Below, piece after piece: positions 11,117 through 20,993 of a DNA stretch of 64,000 nucleotides. This stretch comes from Selaginella moellendorffii (lineage: Eukaryota > Streptophyta > Lycopodiopsida > Selaginellales > Selaginellaceae). The position numbers and the translations under genes are program-made. The notes beneath the pieces were generated by a model. That model was not told the origin of the DNA, did not search any database, and saw only the letters and a program-made list of their open reading frames with translations. Location: positions 537,591 to 601,590 of the forward strand of contig NW_003314271.1 in assembly GCF_000143415.4 (NCBI RefSeq). Direction: 5' to 3'. Every line of letters begins with the position of its first letter. The stretch's first letter is position 1.

Positions 11117-12515
11117 ATGTCGTCGAGCGCTATGCAATACCGGCATCTAGGGAAGACGGGGCTCAAGGTAAGCGTGCTCGGCTATGGCGCCTGGGTCACA
11201 TTTGGGAACCAGCTCGATGTCAAGGACGCCAAGATCTTGCTCTCGCGCTGCCGCGACTCGGGGATCAATTTCTTCGACAATGCCGAGGTCTACGCCAACG
11301 GCAGGGCGGAGGAGATCATGGGGCAAGCGATCCGGGAGCTGGGATGGAAGAGATCCGATGTGGTGATCAGCACCAAAATATTTTGGGGAGGGCCAGGGCC
11401 AAACGACAAGGGGCTGTCCAGGAAGCACATTATCGAGGGCGTCAAGGCGTCGCTCAAGCGGCTGGAGATGGAGTATGTGGATCTCCTGTATTGCCACAGG
11501 CCCGATCCGGCCACGCCCATGGAGGAGACGGTGCGAGCTATGAACTATGTGATCGATCACGGGTGGGCGTTCTACTGGGGGACGAGCGAGTGGACCGCCC
11601 AGCAGATCACCGAGGCGTGGGAGGTGGCCAGGAGATTGGGGCTTATCGGGCCTTGCGTGGAGCAGCCAGAGTATAATCTTCTCGCCAGAGACAAGGTGTG
11701 TGTTCTTCGTCCATTCTCTTTTTCATTGCATGGTTTCCTTGTTGTTTGTGTTCTTTCTGGGTGACAAGCATGTTGGTTGGAAATTTTATTCTTTCGAGGT
11801 GGGTGATGAGACCCAATGTTTTCTTTTGGACGTGCTAGCTTGCAGCATTGCCAAGTGAAAGATTCCAGCTACAGTGGTGTGTCACTCTTTATCGTTCTTT
11901 GCTTGGAATTTTGGGTCATTGATTATGCTCTCCATCTTTGTTTTCTTTCTTCCAGGTGGAAGTGGAATATCTTCCACTGTACAGTAGCTATGGGATCGGC
12001 GTGACGACTTGGAGTCCTCTGGCGTCAGGAGTTCTGACTGGAAAGTACACCAAATTCAGCATTCCACCTGACAGCCGCTTCTCGCTGGAAAACTACAAGG
12101 TCTCCGACTTGTTTTTGTATTGGGTTTCTAGATCTCTTCTGACGATTGTCTCTGCGTCATGACAGAACTTGGCAAACCGATCCTTGGTTGATGATATTCT
12201 ACTCAAAGTTGACAAGCTCCGACCTATCGCAGCCAAGCTCGACGTTTCTCTGGCGCAGCTCGCCATTGCGTGGTGTGCTTCGAATCCAAACGTCAGCTCC
12301 GTGATAATGGGAGCTACAAAAGAAAGCCAAGTGAGTATCTCTATCAATTCCTTCTCCTTCTGGATGTTTTCTAAAAAGATGTACTTTTTTTTATGCTCCA
12401 GCTGATAGAGAATGTGAAAGCTCTGGAATTGCTACCCCGCCTCACGCCGGATGTAATGGACAAGATCGAGGCCGCTGTCATGAGCAAGCCAAAAAAGCCT
12501 GACCTCTATCGCTGA
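11117..12515 (+). CDS. KAB1: Aldo/keto reductase, voltage-gated K+ channel beta-subunit type
   Basis: This protein belongs to the AKR6 family, which includes plant KAB1, an NADPH-binding TIM-barrel protein that associates with Shaker-type K+ channels. Four exons join in phase 0 (11117-11695, 11956-12099, 12166-12330, 12402-12515) for 333 residues. The start is [19 protein letters not shown]. The catalytic Asp/Tyr region reads [15 protein letters not shown], the lysine strand [11 protein letters not shown], and the catalytic His region LLYCHRPDP. The cofactor-binding end carries [12 protein letters not shown] and [12 protein letters not shown], followed by the helix ending KKPDLYR. The length and motifs fit a complete, functional gene. 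The annotated reductase fold is secure; channel partnership is family knowledge only. Confidence 0.93.
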
Positions 12516-12639
12516 GACGAGAGAGTGTGATGGTCCTTAAATGCTCGTTTTACACATTCCTGAGATCAATTCTTGGAGAGGTATGATAAAAGATCATTTT
12601 TTTAAAATCAAGTTTTCTTGGAAGTTTTCAGTCGATCAA

Positions 12640-12770
12640 CAAAATATCAGCCCCGTGATAACGGGAGCTTGATCGAAAGAAACAAAGTGAGAGCTTTAGA
12701 ATCGCTCTTGCGTCAAATGGACAAGAGCAAGGCCACTGTCATGAACAAGCCAAAAAGAACGCATGAGTCG
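12640..12770 (+). pseudogene. Degraded duplicate of the AKR 3' exons
   Basis: This segment repeats the end of exon 3 (the region encoding [10 protein letters not shown]) and most of exon 4 ([14 protein letters not shown]) of the gene just upstream. Shared runs include CCGTGATAA, ATGGACAAGA and ATGAACAAGCCAAAAA. The intron between these exons is absent and some codons are lost, with an in-frame TGA. It looks like a small tandem copy, possibly copied from spliced RNA, now noncoding. The rest of 12,516-13,313 shows no gene; a GA microsatellite lies at 13,092-13,120. Confidence 0.5.
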
Positions 12771-13091
12771 TCAAGATAGGACTTGGGATGCGTTTGATCA
12801 CATCTTTGCTGTGATCATTTGTATTCATCCGATCCAACACAGGACGGGGAGATCTTTCGGCGATGATTTTGGTCTAGTTTCCTGACAAGTTGGAGGCCTA
12901 GTTTACACTTTTTTTCTCGGTCGAAGCGTCGGGCATGAACCACGAGGAAAACTATTGGAGATTGGAATCGCAATTTTGTCAATTCAATCTTTGAGCCTGA
13001 GTGGGACGGTGGTGGGTTCTCATGATTAAACAAGCCCGATTCGCTTCTCCATCGCTTTTGATTGACCCAAAGAAAGAAGAAACTCACACAC

Positions 13092-13120
13092 GAGAGAGCG
13101 AGAGAGAGAGAGAGAGAGAG
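13092..13120. repeat. (GA)n microsatellite
   Basis: An imperfect GA/AG dinucleotide tract, interrupted once by GC, lies downstream of the DUF1685 gene's stop. Confidence 0.85.
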
Positions 13121-13313
13121 TTCCTGGGATCTTGCCACGGCAGCACATCCTTACACGTGTCACAATTTGAGGACCACAAAAGCTTGGCTCCATTGCTTTA
13201 ACATTATACTAGCTATAGCTTGGAAGTTCCAACTTGGAAGAGCTCATAGTCTCCTTTGAGACGATCAAGGAGCTCTGGCGATGGATCCATCTATGGAGTC
13301 CATCACAAGAAAT

Positions 13314-14043
13314 CTAGCAGCATTGCCGGACAGTGCACGCCACAGCCTGCGCCCAATGCCGCAGCCTCGTCTTCACCACTTGCGGATGATCCCCTGCCAA
13401 GGACAGGGAGAAATCAGCCAAAAGCATCTCTAAACCCTAGCTAAAACCCACCTGGGCTCGCGATCTTCCACTCCACCGGGCTGGACGACCCGCTGGGCTC
13501 GCTCCCATTCTCCTGGAAGTGGCGGAGCGCGTGGCAAATCTCCAGCGCCGGGAGCGTCTCGCACAGCCGCGGATCCTCGCAATCGAATCGGAAGCCCAGA
13601 TCAATGCAGCCGCGCAGCTCCTCCAGATCGTCGTCCGTGAGGCTGCGCGTGCGTGTTCTTCGCAGCCTGGGTGTGGCGGGGCTGGATTCCTCCAAGATTG
13701 ACGCCAATGGAGGTGGCTTCTGGCCGCAATCCGACGCCGAGCGGCCCAGCGCGCGATCCTTGCCCGCGGGATCCAGCTCCAGGTCGCGCAATTCGTCCAG
13801 GAGCGACTGATCGCGCCGCCGCTCCCACGCCTCCTCGCAAATCGCCTGTGACGACCACGATCTCTGCCGGGACAGCCTCCGGCGAGGAGCTTTTGGAATC
13901 ACTTCTTCGTCCACCATGATCTCTTCCTGCGATCCTTTGCAAAAGGGAAGACTTGTAGCCACAACCTTTTCTCCCTTTTCCTCGACATCGAGCTCGATTT
14001 CCTCCAATTTCTCCATCGCGCAGCTGCGATCATCCAATTCCAT
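13314..14043 (-). CDS. DUF1685 family protein
   Basis: This is a plant-specific protein of unknown function, 223 residues from two exons (14043-13452 and 13393-13314) with a 58-bp GT-AG intron. The N-terminal half is acidic then basic (APRRRLSRQRSWSSQAI). The DUF1685 signature is present: RTRSLTDDDLEELRGCIDLG, FRFDCEDPRLCETLPALEIC, and in exon 2 GDHPQVVKTRLRHWAQAVAC ending VRQCC. Reading on without splicing would lose this last block, which supports the intron. A telo-box-like CTAGGGTTT sits inside the intron. No catalytic motif is recognised and the role is not known. Confidence 0.88.
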
Positions 14044-14403
14044 CGCCCCTCTTCCTCCACTCGAGTGGCAAAAATAAATTGGAAAGATCCTTGTAATGTA
14101 GAAATAGCTCCAAGGTCACTTAATGCTTAAATTTACAATGGCGACCAACTGGAAGGCAAAGGTCTGTGTTGCTTGTGGCTATGGCGGATGGAACGAGCGA
14201 CCTATTGGCTTTTACGCAGCCCGGGCTGGAATTCCATCTCAGAATCGGCAGCCATCACAACCGTCCAATCCAAGCCCTCGTTTTCTCTTTAGATAACCCG
14301 GCAGGCATTTTCACATTATCATCTACAGCCTCGAGAAAGAATCATACACTCAAAACCAAAAAGAAAAAAAAGAAGCAATCAATCGATCCATACATCGCTC
14401 CTG
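14044..14403. other. Intergenic between two minus-strand genes
   Basis: This holds the promoter side of the DUF1685 gene and the 3' flank of the At4g08330-like gene. An A-rich tract lies near 14,360-14,375. No gene or clear regulatory repeat is seen. Confidence 0.45.
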
Positions 14404-15015
14404 CTACTGATTGCAAATCTCGTCCTTGTTCTCCTCCTGATCTGGCCTCGTCTTCTCACTGCTGCGCTGCTCGAAACTTTTCTCTTCATCTCCTTCCTTG
14501 GCTACCTCGAAAGCTTTCTCATCTTTGGCGGCTAGAAGAACCTCGGGAGCTTTCTCCTGATCTCCATCCTTGGCTTGGAATCCACCGTCGAGCTCCTGCT
14601 CTGGCTGCAACGCCCTGATCTTGATGCAAAATCTCTTCCCATCGTCTGTGCTTCGATCCACATCCAGGCAGCCGATCACCGACGACGAGATCCCCGACTC
14701 CAGATGCCCGATGGTGGCACCGCATTGCCGGCACAAGAGCCGCGTTTGCATTCTCTGGATCCCCCACTTCCCTGGCGACTCGAAGTATGGGCCACACTTG
14801 ACCTCGTCCAGCATTCTAAACCGGCTCTCATCGATCGAGAGGAAGTAGAGGATCCCTTTCCTGCTAGTTTTGGAGTACCTGGGACCGATGCTCGTGATGA
14901 GCCGATCGGAGGAGCTGAGATTGAGCTTGAACGCGCACCTCCCGCAGCTGGAAAGCAGAGAATTAGCTCGACTGGAGCAAGAAATCCGCGAAGAAGAGCT
15001 CGAAGAAAAGCCCAT
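14404..15015 (-). CDS. At4g08330-like chloroplast zinc-ribbon protein
   Basis: This is a member of a small plant family known by the Arabidopsis entry At4g08330. The conserved core shows CGRCAFKLNLSSSDRL, a KTSRKGILYFLSIDESRF block, a DEVKCGPYF block, then LLCRQCGATIGHL. The two CxxC pairs look like a zinc ribbon. The C-terminal 80 residues are acidic, Glu/Lys-rich and low complexity. The frame stays open upstream to 15,291. I prefer the ATG at 15,015 (MGFSSSSS), because a TTAGGGTTT telo-box at 15,144-15,152 falls within the would-be coding sequence of the longer form, which has no family similarity. The biochemical role is unknown. Confidence 0.75.
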   Translation of the reverse strand: MGFSSSSSSRISCSSRANSLLSSCGRCAFKLNLSSSDRLITSIGPRYSKTSRKGILYFLSIDESRFRMLDEVKCGPYFESPGKWGIQRMQTRLLCRQCGATIGHLESGISSSVIGCLDVDRSTDDGKRFCIKIRALQPEQELDGGFQAKDGDQEKAPEVLLAAKDEKAFEVAKEGDEEKSFEQRSSEKTRPDQEENKDEICNQ

Positions 15016-15575
15016 CGACGATCTCGCGTGGATGAATTCCTTTACCTGTAGGAAACGTCTCTGGTCGATCCCGTCGCCGATACCGCCATGGAATGCTAGC
15101 ACCTCCTCCTCGCAGCAATGCCTCCTACCATAGCCACTGCGACAAACCCTAAGCACCATTGCCGGAAAATGCCATTTCCTTAACGGCATGCTGACGGAAT
15201 ATGCTTGAGAGCGGATATGCCGCCACGTATAGCCGTTGGTTCTCTTAAAATCCGACGGCTCTCTAGCGTTTGATGTTTTCAAAGGAAGCAACGATGGGTT
15301 TGTCCTCCTGGCGCCAGGGCGTCCGATCGATCAGCGCGAAATCTCGCGTCTTGCAGCTGGATTTCGCTGCTGCGCGGCGCGCACAGCACGGTGAATCGCT
15401 TGCCTGAATCGCAGGGATTGAGCAGCGCGCTTGTCATGAAGCTCAGGGTTTTCTCCGGCATTGGAAGGGCTCGGGCACTCGCAGATCTGTATTGCATTGA
15501 GTGGAGCAAGCATTTGTGCTGGCATCTCCGGCTCCAATCTCTGCGGCGCTAGGCTACCAGAAATTTTTTGGGAGA
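15016..15575. promoter_or_regulatory. Divergent region between At4g08330-like and GT31 genes
   Basis: AAACCCTAA at 15,144-15,152 is a telo-box, a motif enriched near plant translation-related promoters. Open frames exist on the minus strand at 15,279-15,509, but no protein family is recognised. The rest contains no feature I can support. Confidence 0.4.
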
Positions 15576-17410
15576 ATGAGAGGCAGAAGAGTTAGAGTAT
15601 CGGGGAAATGGATGCTCCTCTTGTGCGTGGCAAGCTTCTGTGTGGGCACGCTCTTCACAAACAGGTAAGACTTCGTCTCCTAGAATGGTTTTTATATATT
15701 TTTATTTTCTATTCTCCAAAGTAGTTATCAGTCGTTACTTACGTCGATCAGTCCAAAGATCTCACTGTTACGAATGTAGGATATGGAATGCGTCAGAAGA
15801 ACTAGACGTGATTCGTCCAAAGACGTCGGATCTCCTTCACATTGTCAAGGACGAACAGTGTGGTCCAAAGCCTGTGAGTTGAAAGCTTGATTCTTACAAG
15901 CGAGCTACTTTTTTCTTTGTTTTTCTTGGCAGAAGCCCGAAACATCACCCAGAGATATACTCGATCAAGTGTCCAAAACTCATCACGCAGTTTGGTAAGC
16001 ACTGTAGGTTCTGTTGGTGCGTGTCTAATATGTGATCGGGTTTGTAGGAACTTGGATAAAACAATATCAACACTTGAGATGGAGCTCTCAGCCGCTCGCT
16101 CCATTGCGCAGCAATCCATAGGCTCTCCTGGACTGGGGGTCCCGACTGGTGCTTTTGGTGCTGAGCCTCGACAGAAAGTTTTTGTTGTGATCGGAATAAA
16201 CACCGCTTTTAGCAGTCGTAAGCGTCGTGATTCCGTTCGAGAGACATGGATGCCTCAAGGTAAATTCGGCTCAACGCATTCTCAAGTGCTTGACTCTTTT
16301 CATTTCTTCCAGGCGAGAACTTACGTAAGCTCGAAAAAAAAGGAGTTGTTATCAAGTTTGTTATCGGTCACAGGCATGTCATGTCTTAAGCAGCTGTTGC
16401 GACTTTGCTCTAACAGCAGGATTTCCAGTGCAACGCCCGGCGGCCTGTTAGATCGTGCGATTGACGCGGAAGAAGCCCAACACGGCGATTTCCTAAGGCT
16501 GGTAATAGAAACGCTTTCTATGTCTTTCCTCTTTCAATGTACTGAAACGTAGTTTCTCCTTGTCTGCTGGCGCAAGGACCATATTGAAGGCTACATGGAG
16601 CTGTCGGCAAAAACGAAGATCTACTTTTCTACAGCTGTTGCTAAATGGGATGCGGAATTCTACGTCAAAGTCGACGACGATGTCCATGTGAATATCGGTA
16701 AGTGCCAGTCCTGAAAGCTGCTTCTAGTTGTGCTAGCATTTAAGCTTGCAGGCATGCTCGTTTCAACTCTGTCTCTTCTGCGCTCCCAGCCTCGCACTTA
16801 CATTGGCTGCATGAAATCAGGCCCTGTTCTAGCACAGAAGTAAGTGACATCCGCTCTGAAACTGGTAGATTTTAAATGCCTCGTTCTTCCAGGGGTGTCA
16901 AGTATCACGAGCCAGAATACTGGAAGTTTGGTGAAGACGGTAACAGATACTTTCGCCACGCAACAGGTCAGTTGTATGTGATTTCAAAGGATCTGGCGAC
17001 TTACATCTCTATCAACCAGTAAGTCCATTAAGTTCCTTGTCTGATGGTGTTAGCTAGCGATCTTTGACTTCCTCGGATTTTTTCCAGGCCCATATTGCAT
17101 CAATTTGCAAACGAAGATGTGTCTCTCGGGGCGTGGTTCATCGGACTGGACGTGAATCACTTCGACGAGCGAAGCTTTTGCTGTGGAACTTCACCGGGTT
17201 TGTTCTCGATCGATTGCTCTCGTATCGATTGGATGAAGAATTTTTCTTTTGCTCCTGGCAGATTGCGAGTGGCAAGCTCAAGCAGGCAACGTTTGTGTTG
17301 CCTCGTTCGATTGGAGTTGTAGCGGCATTTGCAAATCCGTGGAAAGAATGAAGATCGTGCATGAAAAATGCGGAGAAGGCGACCGCGCTGTCTGGAACGC
17401 CGTCTTTTAA
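15576..17410 (+). CDS. GT31 beta-1,3-galactosyltransferase
   Basis: This is a Golgi type II membrane enzyme of CAZy family GT31 (plant B3GALT group), adding beta-1,3-galactose to glycans or arabinogalactan proteins. About eleven exons separated by short introns resolve. The start [18 protein letters not shown] shows a short cytoplasmic tail and signal anchor. A stem region (DUF4094-like) contains [18 protein letters not shown]. The catalytic domain begins [19 protein letters not shown] and contains [11 protein letters not shown], the metal-binding DxD in [14 protein letters not shown], the YIGCMKSG block and [15 protein letters not shown]. The C-terminus has paired cysteines ([14 protein letters not shown]). 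The intron 16,374-16,428 starts with GC, not GT; splicing it restores IGHSATPGG. Acceptor specificity cannot be read from sequence. Confidence 0.93.
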
Positions 17411-17460
17411 AGTTTATAACCATTCTCGTTCCGACGTGTCATTCACGTAAAGCTACAATT

Positions 17461-17492
17461 CTGACGTGGACATTTTAATGCTGCCACGTCAG
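17461..17492. promoter_or_regulatory. ACGT-core inverted repeat, copy 1
   Basis: CTGACGTGG (17,461-17,469) and CCACGTCAG (17,484-17,492) are a perfect 9-bp inverted repeat with a 14-bp spacer, 50 bp past the GT31 stop codon. A second copy lies at 18,410-18,442. The arms are TGACGTGG bZIP-type sites. Confidence 0.55.
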
Positions 17493-17496
17493 AGCT

Positions 17497-18017
17497 TTAA
17501 AGGCACAAAGTTTCGAGCTTTGAAGCACGGGGAAGGATTTCAAAGCATGGTTTCCAACCACCATCACCTTGTGCCCGTGCAACAAAGCTTACCGCTGGAA
17601 GCTGAGGACGTCCAGACTTGGGAGCTCGAGTGCCAAGTGTAAGCAGTGTGAACTCCAAGATGTGTGCAGAGCACGTGAATGCTGAATTGCTCCTGCTCCT
17701 GGAAATGCCCCTCATTTCCAGCTTAATGTCACCTGAGTAGTACTTGTTTGCAACGTAGGCCACCTTCACAGTGGGAAGCTTGTGGTGGAAGCCAGTGCGA
17801 GGATTGTAGTTGCAGTATATTGGCTCTGGAACATGGACCGCAGTGCCAATTCCAGGTGCCAAAGCTTGGAATGACTTCCCACTGCCACAAGGTTTCGAAG
17901 GCTACTCTTAGATTGAGTTCGAGCCCCATTGCATTGTCGCCTGGGAACACGATCTTGCCACAACTGTCTGTAGCCATGCAAATATTCTACCACCCAACTT
18001 GACAAAGAAAATAGCAT
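17497..18017 (-). pseudogene. Degraded unrecognised reading frames
   Basis: Two minus-strand frames appear to be parts of one broken coding sequence. One (about 17,977 to 17,840) reads MATDSCGKIVFPGDNAMGLE. The other (17,862 to 17,590) contains VPEPIYCNYNPRTGFHHKLP and VAYVANKYYSGDIKLEMRG. A frame change is needed to link them near 17,850. Composition is coding-like and unlike the AT-rich flanks, but I do not recognise the family. It could be a decayed gene or a gene with an intron I cannot place. Confidence 0.35.
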
Positions 18018-18299
18018 GCTCTAGATCATGCTTAGCTGTTCTAGCTCACTCAAAATGCACTCTTGTCCTCTACGCTCTTGGGTTTTCACATGTCGTGAGC
18101 AGCTCCAAGATTCTCTCCATACAGGGCTTTCTTACTCCAGAAAATCCCTCAAACACACTAAGGTTGCATCAGATAAGCACTGTCTTTCTTTAAAACCAAA
18201 GGTTTGTCACTATTTCCATCCACCTTCGCTGTGGGATTTTCTGGAGAAACTCATGATCAGTGGACCCCAAGTATAGCTCTGAATAGATCGGCAAATACA

Positions 18300-18445
18300 G
18301 TGGAGCCTGGTGGCTGTTTTGAAAGAATGAAGAACGCCATGAAAAATGGGTCTATATAAACATATTCGTGCCGACCTGTCATCGTTATCTAAAACCACGT
18401 TGTTACTATCTGACGTGGATATTATTAGGGTTGCCACGTCAGAGT
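18300..18445. repeat. Diverged duplicate of GT31 3' end, now in ARP8 promoter
   Basis: Runs such as GAAAGAATGAAGA and CATGAAAAATG, in the same order, match the end of the GT31 last exon (17,341-17,371). The ACGT dyad follows in both places: here CTGACGTGG at 18,410-18,418 and CCACGTCAG at 18,434-18,442. The segment ends 25 bp before the ARP8 start codon, so a copy of the GT31 3' flank appears to supply part of the ARP8 promoter. The order of events is inferred. Confidence 0.5.
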
Positions 18446-18469
18446 TCTTTCTTTCTTCTTTAGATTTCT

Positions 18470-20482
18470 ATGGCGACGCTGCTGCGGAGGTTCTTCACAT
18501 CGCTGGCCTTGTCGTCGTCGGCGTCTCCAGAAGAATCGCCCGAATCGGCGCATTCCCTGGCGGAATTTCCCCTTGGCGCGGTGCTCCGGCAGCTTAGCCC
18601 CGAGGATCTGGCAACGGCGAGCTTGGTATGCAAGTTCTGGCACGCCTCCGCCACTGAGGACTCGATCTGGGAGGCGATTCTTCGGCGCGAGACGAGCTCC
18701 TGGTGGCCGTTCGTGCGGTTTATGGAGGCCTATTTGCGTCCAGAGTTTTCCCAAAGGTAAGATTGCTGTTCTTGAGCGATAGAATGGGGCGGCAAATTCC
18801 GCGCACAGGTTTTTAGCAATTCCAGTGGAGCTTGAGCTTCCTTTCTACAAGATCTATTGCGGCAGGCGTAGTTTACAACAGTGTCTTATAATCGATGGAA
18901 AGTCTTTCTTTTCTTTCTTATAGATTTGGTCTAAAACACTGGCAGTCGCTCTTCAGGAGGATCTGGCTATTGTAAATATGGACTCGCGAATAAATTCGCT
19001 CCCGAAGGAAAGCTGGCGACATTTCTGGTACGTGAATGCTTTTGGTTTCTCGTGGCAAAGTCTTTAGTGTATTTTTTTCTTTGCAGGAGTTCGGGAACAT
19101 TGACTCTCCTCTTGCTCCGCGGCTGTCTAATCTCTATCAGACGATTCTTAACAGGTATGACGATTTTTCCGCAAGAGGACTTGGTTTTGTAGCAGTTCTT
19201 GCTTTCCAGGATGAAAACAAAAGCTTCAGCACAACCGGTTGTCATCTCAACTCCAATATGCCAAAATGATGGTTGTGTGCAATGGTTTCGTTACTTTTTG
19301 AGAGTTTTCGTGATCAATCTTTTCTTAGCTAATGGCTACTGCCGCAGATACGGATGTAGCGTTGGCAATGCGACGGCAATACAGAGAAACGACATTTAAT
19401 GTACTGTTTGATCTTGGATTTCCTGCGGTGTGCGCTGTTAACCAGGTGAAGCTTTTGTAAGCACGATGTAATCCTAAACTGTTCTTACCAGGCAGTTTTG
19501 GCTCTTTATTCGGCGATGAGGACTTCGGGAATAGTTGTAAATATCGGCTTTCATGTTACTAGTGTTGTTCCAGGTAATGTTTGTGTTTTAGTATGTCACT
19601 GTGACTAAACTGTGAACTTCTTGCCAGTCTATAATGGAACAGTGATGAGAAACATCGGTGTAGAGGTCATTGGCCAAGGAGCGCTCCGTTTAACTGGATA
19701 TTTAAGTGAGCTCATGCATCAGAATGGAACAAATTTTACGTCAATGTACGCAATCAGAACTTTGAAAGAGGTGATTTTCAAAAATTATTTTGGTTCCAAG
19801 TGGCACAACACGTTTGTTATATGCAGAGACTGTGCTATGTAGCGGAAGACTACGAAGCAGAGCTACTCAAAGATACCAGTGCTTCGTGTGACGTTGGCGA
19901 AGATGGCAACTTCGTGCTAAAGCACGAGCGGTTTAAAACGGGAGAACTTCTCTTCAGACCATGGCTTGGCGGCATGTAAGTTTTAATTCTATCTCCTCCC
20001 GTGAGTGCTAAGTTGCAATGATAGGCGAGCTATGGGATTGCATCACGCCGTTGCCTTGTGCATGGAGCACTGCGCAGACCTGGACTCTTCTGGTGAAGAA
20101 TGGTACAAAACCATAGTTTTGACAGGAGGATCGGCATGCCTTCCCGGCTTAAAAGGTAACTCACAGCGAAATCCATGGTACTCCTCTGATCCTACTCTTA
20201 CCGGCCAGAGCGACTAGCCAAGGAACTTCGCTACTATCTGCCAGTCTCTCTAGCGGAAGGGATGACCATCATACCACCGCTTCACGGACCTCACGGAGCA
20301 TGGATTGGAGCTAAGCTCCTGAGCGACGTAAGTTTCTTTGGTTTGTGTTTTCTCGCTGGATCCAACACGAGCCAGTCACTTTGCAGATGAGCAGCTTTCC
20401 ACGGGAATGGTGCGTGAGCCGAAAGAAGTTCCGGAAGGTTGGCTCCAGCATTCTCCATGCCATGGCGTTTGATGACAGCTAG
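18470..20482 (+). CDS. ARP8: Actin-related protein 8 with N-terminal F-box
   Basis: ARP8 is a plant-specific nuclear protein that joins an F-box to an actin fold. Exon 1 holds the F-box: FPLGAVLRQLSPEDLATASL then VCKFWHASATEDSIWEAIL. Later exons give the actin-like body: FLEFGNIDSPLAPRLS, SAQPVVISTPICQND, AVCAVNQAVLALYSAMRTSG, IVVNIGFHVTSVVPVYNG, LKERLCYVAEDYEAELLKD and TIVLTGGSACLPGLK. The last exon reads MSSFPREWCVSRKKFRK and ends SILHAMAFDDS. Introns are short GT-AG. The junction between the exon ending LIIDG (near 18,898) and the one beginning GSGYCKYG (near 18,957) does not resolve to a clean GT-AG pair in frame, so that exon edge is uncertain. Actin-type nucleotide-binding loops are partly degenerate, as usual for ARP8. 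Confidence 0.9.
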
Positions 20483-20993
20483 AGAGCACACCACCGAAAA
20501 CTCGGTACTGCTCCGACGACAAGAGAAAAGTCTGGTAAAGTTCGTGACGAGTTTTATAGCTGTGAATTCAGAGCAGCGGAGGACGACCTCCGTCCCAACC
20601 CGTGACTTTGTTCTTCGCGCGGTGGTTTTCATTTTCTTACGCTCGCTACTTCTAACCCCGTGTGGAGCGTTTCTTGCAGCTATGACACAACACTCGGCCA
20701 TTGAATGCGTCGAGAGGAAAGAGTAAGATTTCTTCGTTCTTTCTTTAAGGAGCTTGAAAGGCTGTTGCTGGGAGTACGTTTCAGGAACGACTCTTTCCAA
20801 GTGAGGGATAATATCGTTCTTACTACTCGTCCAAGTAAGCGCCCACAGAAGAAGACTCGCTCCTTCTCCACCGCAGGATGGGGCTTGGTGGACGGCGCAC
20901 GATTAGCGCGCTTATCCACCGTCAAATTGGCAACTAACGGTGGATACGGCACTACTTATGCAGTGCGTTCATATCTTTCCTTTTGATTTGGCC
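20483..20993. promoter_or_regulatory. Intergenic with a 10-bp inverted repeat
   Basis: TATCCACCGT (20,913-20,922) and ACGGTGGATA (20,937-20,946) form a perfect 10-bp inverted repeat with a 14-bp spacer. It lies 48 bp before the ATG of the next gene and may be a factor dyad or RNA hairpin in its leader. The remainder has open frames on both strands but no recognised protein. Confidence 0.4.

Noticed and set aside
14519-15051. Arg-rich open frames on the other strands of the At4g08330-like gene
   Set aside because: They are shadows of a gene with clear conserved CxxC motifs on the minus strand.
15279-15509. A minus-strand frame upstream of GT31 (contains MPEKTLSFMTSALLNP)
   Set aside because: Short, unrecognised, without splice partners. 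It lies in a divergent promoter region.
20291-20800. A 169-codon minus-strand open frame overlapping the ARP8 3' end
   Set aside because: No family similarity. It overlaps well-supported ARP8 exons and has no splice or start context.
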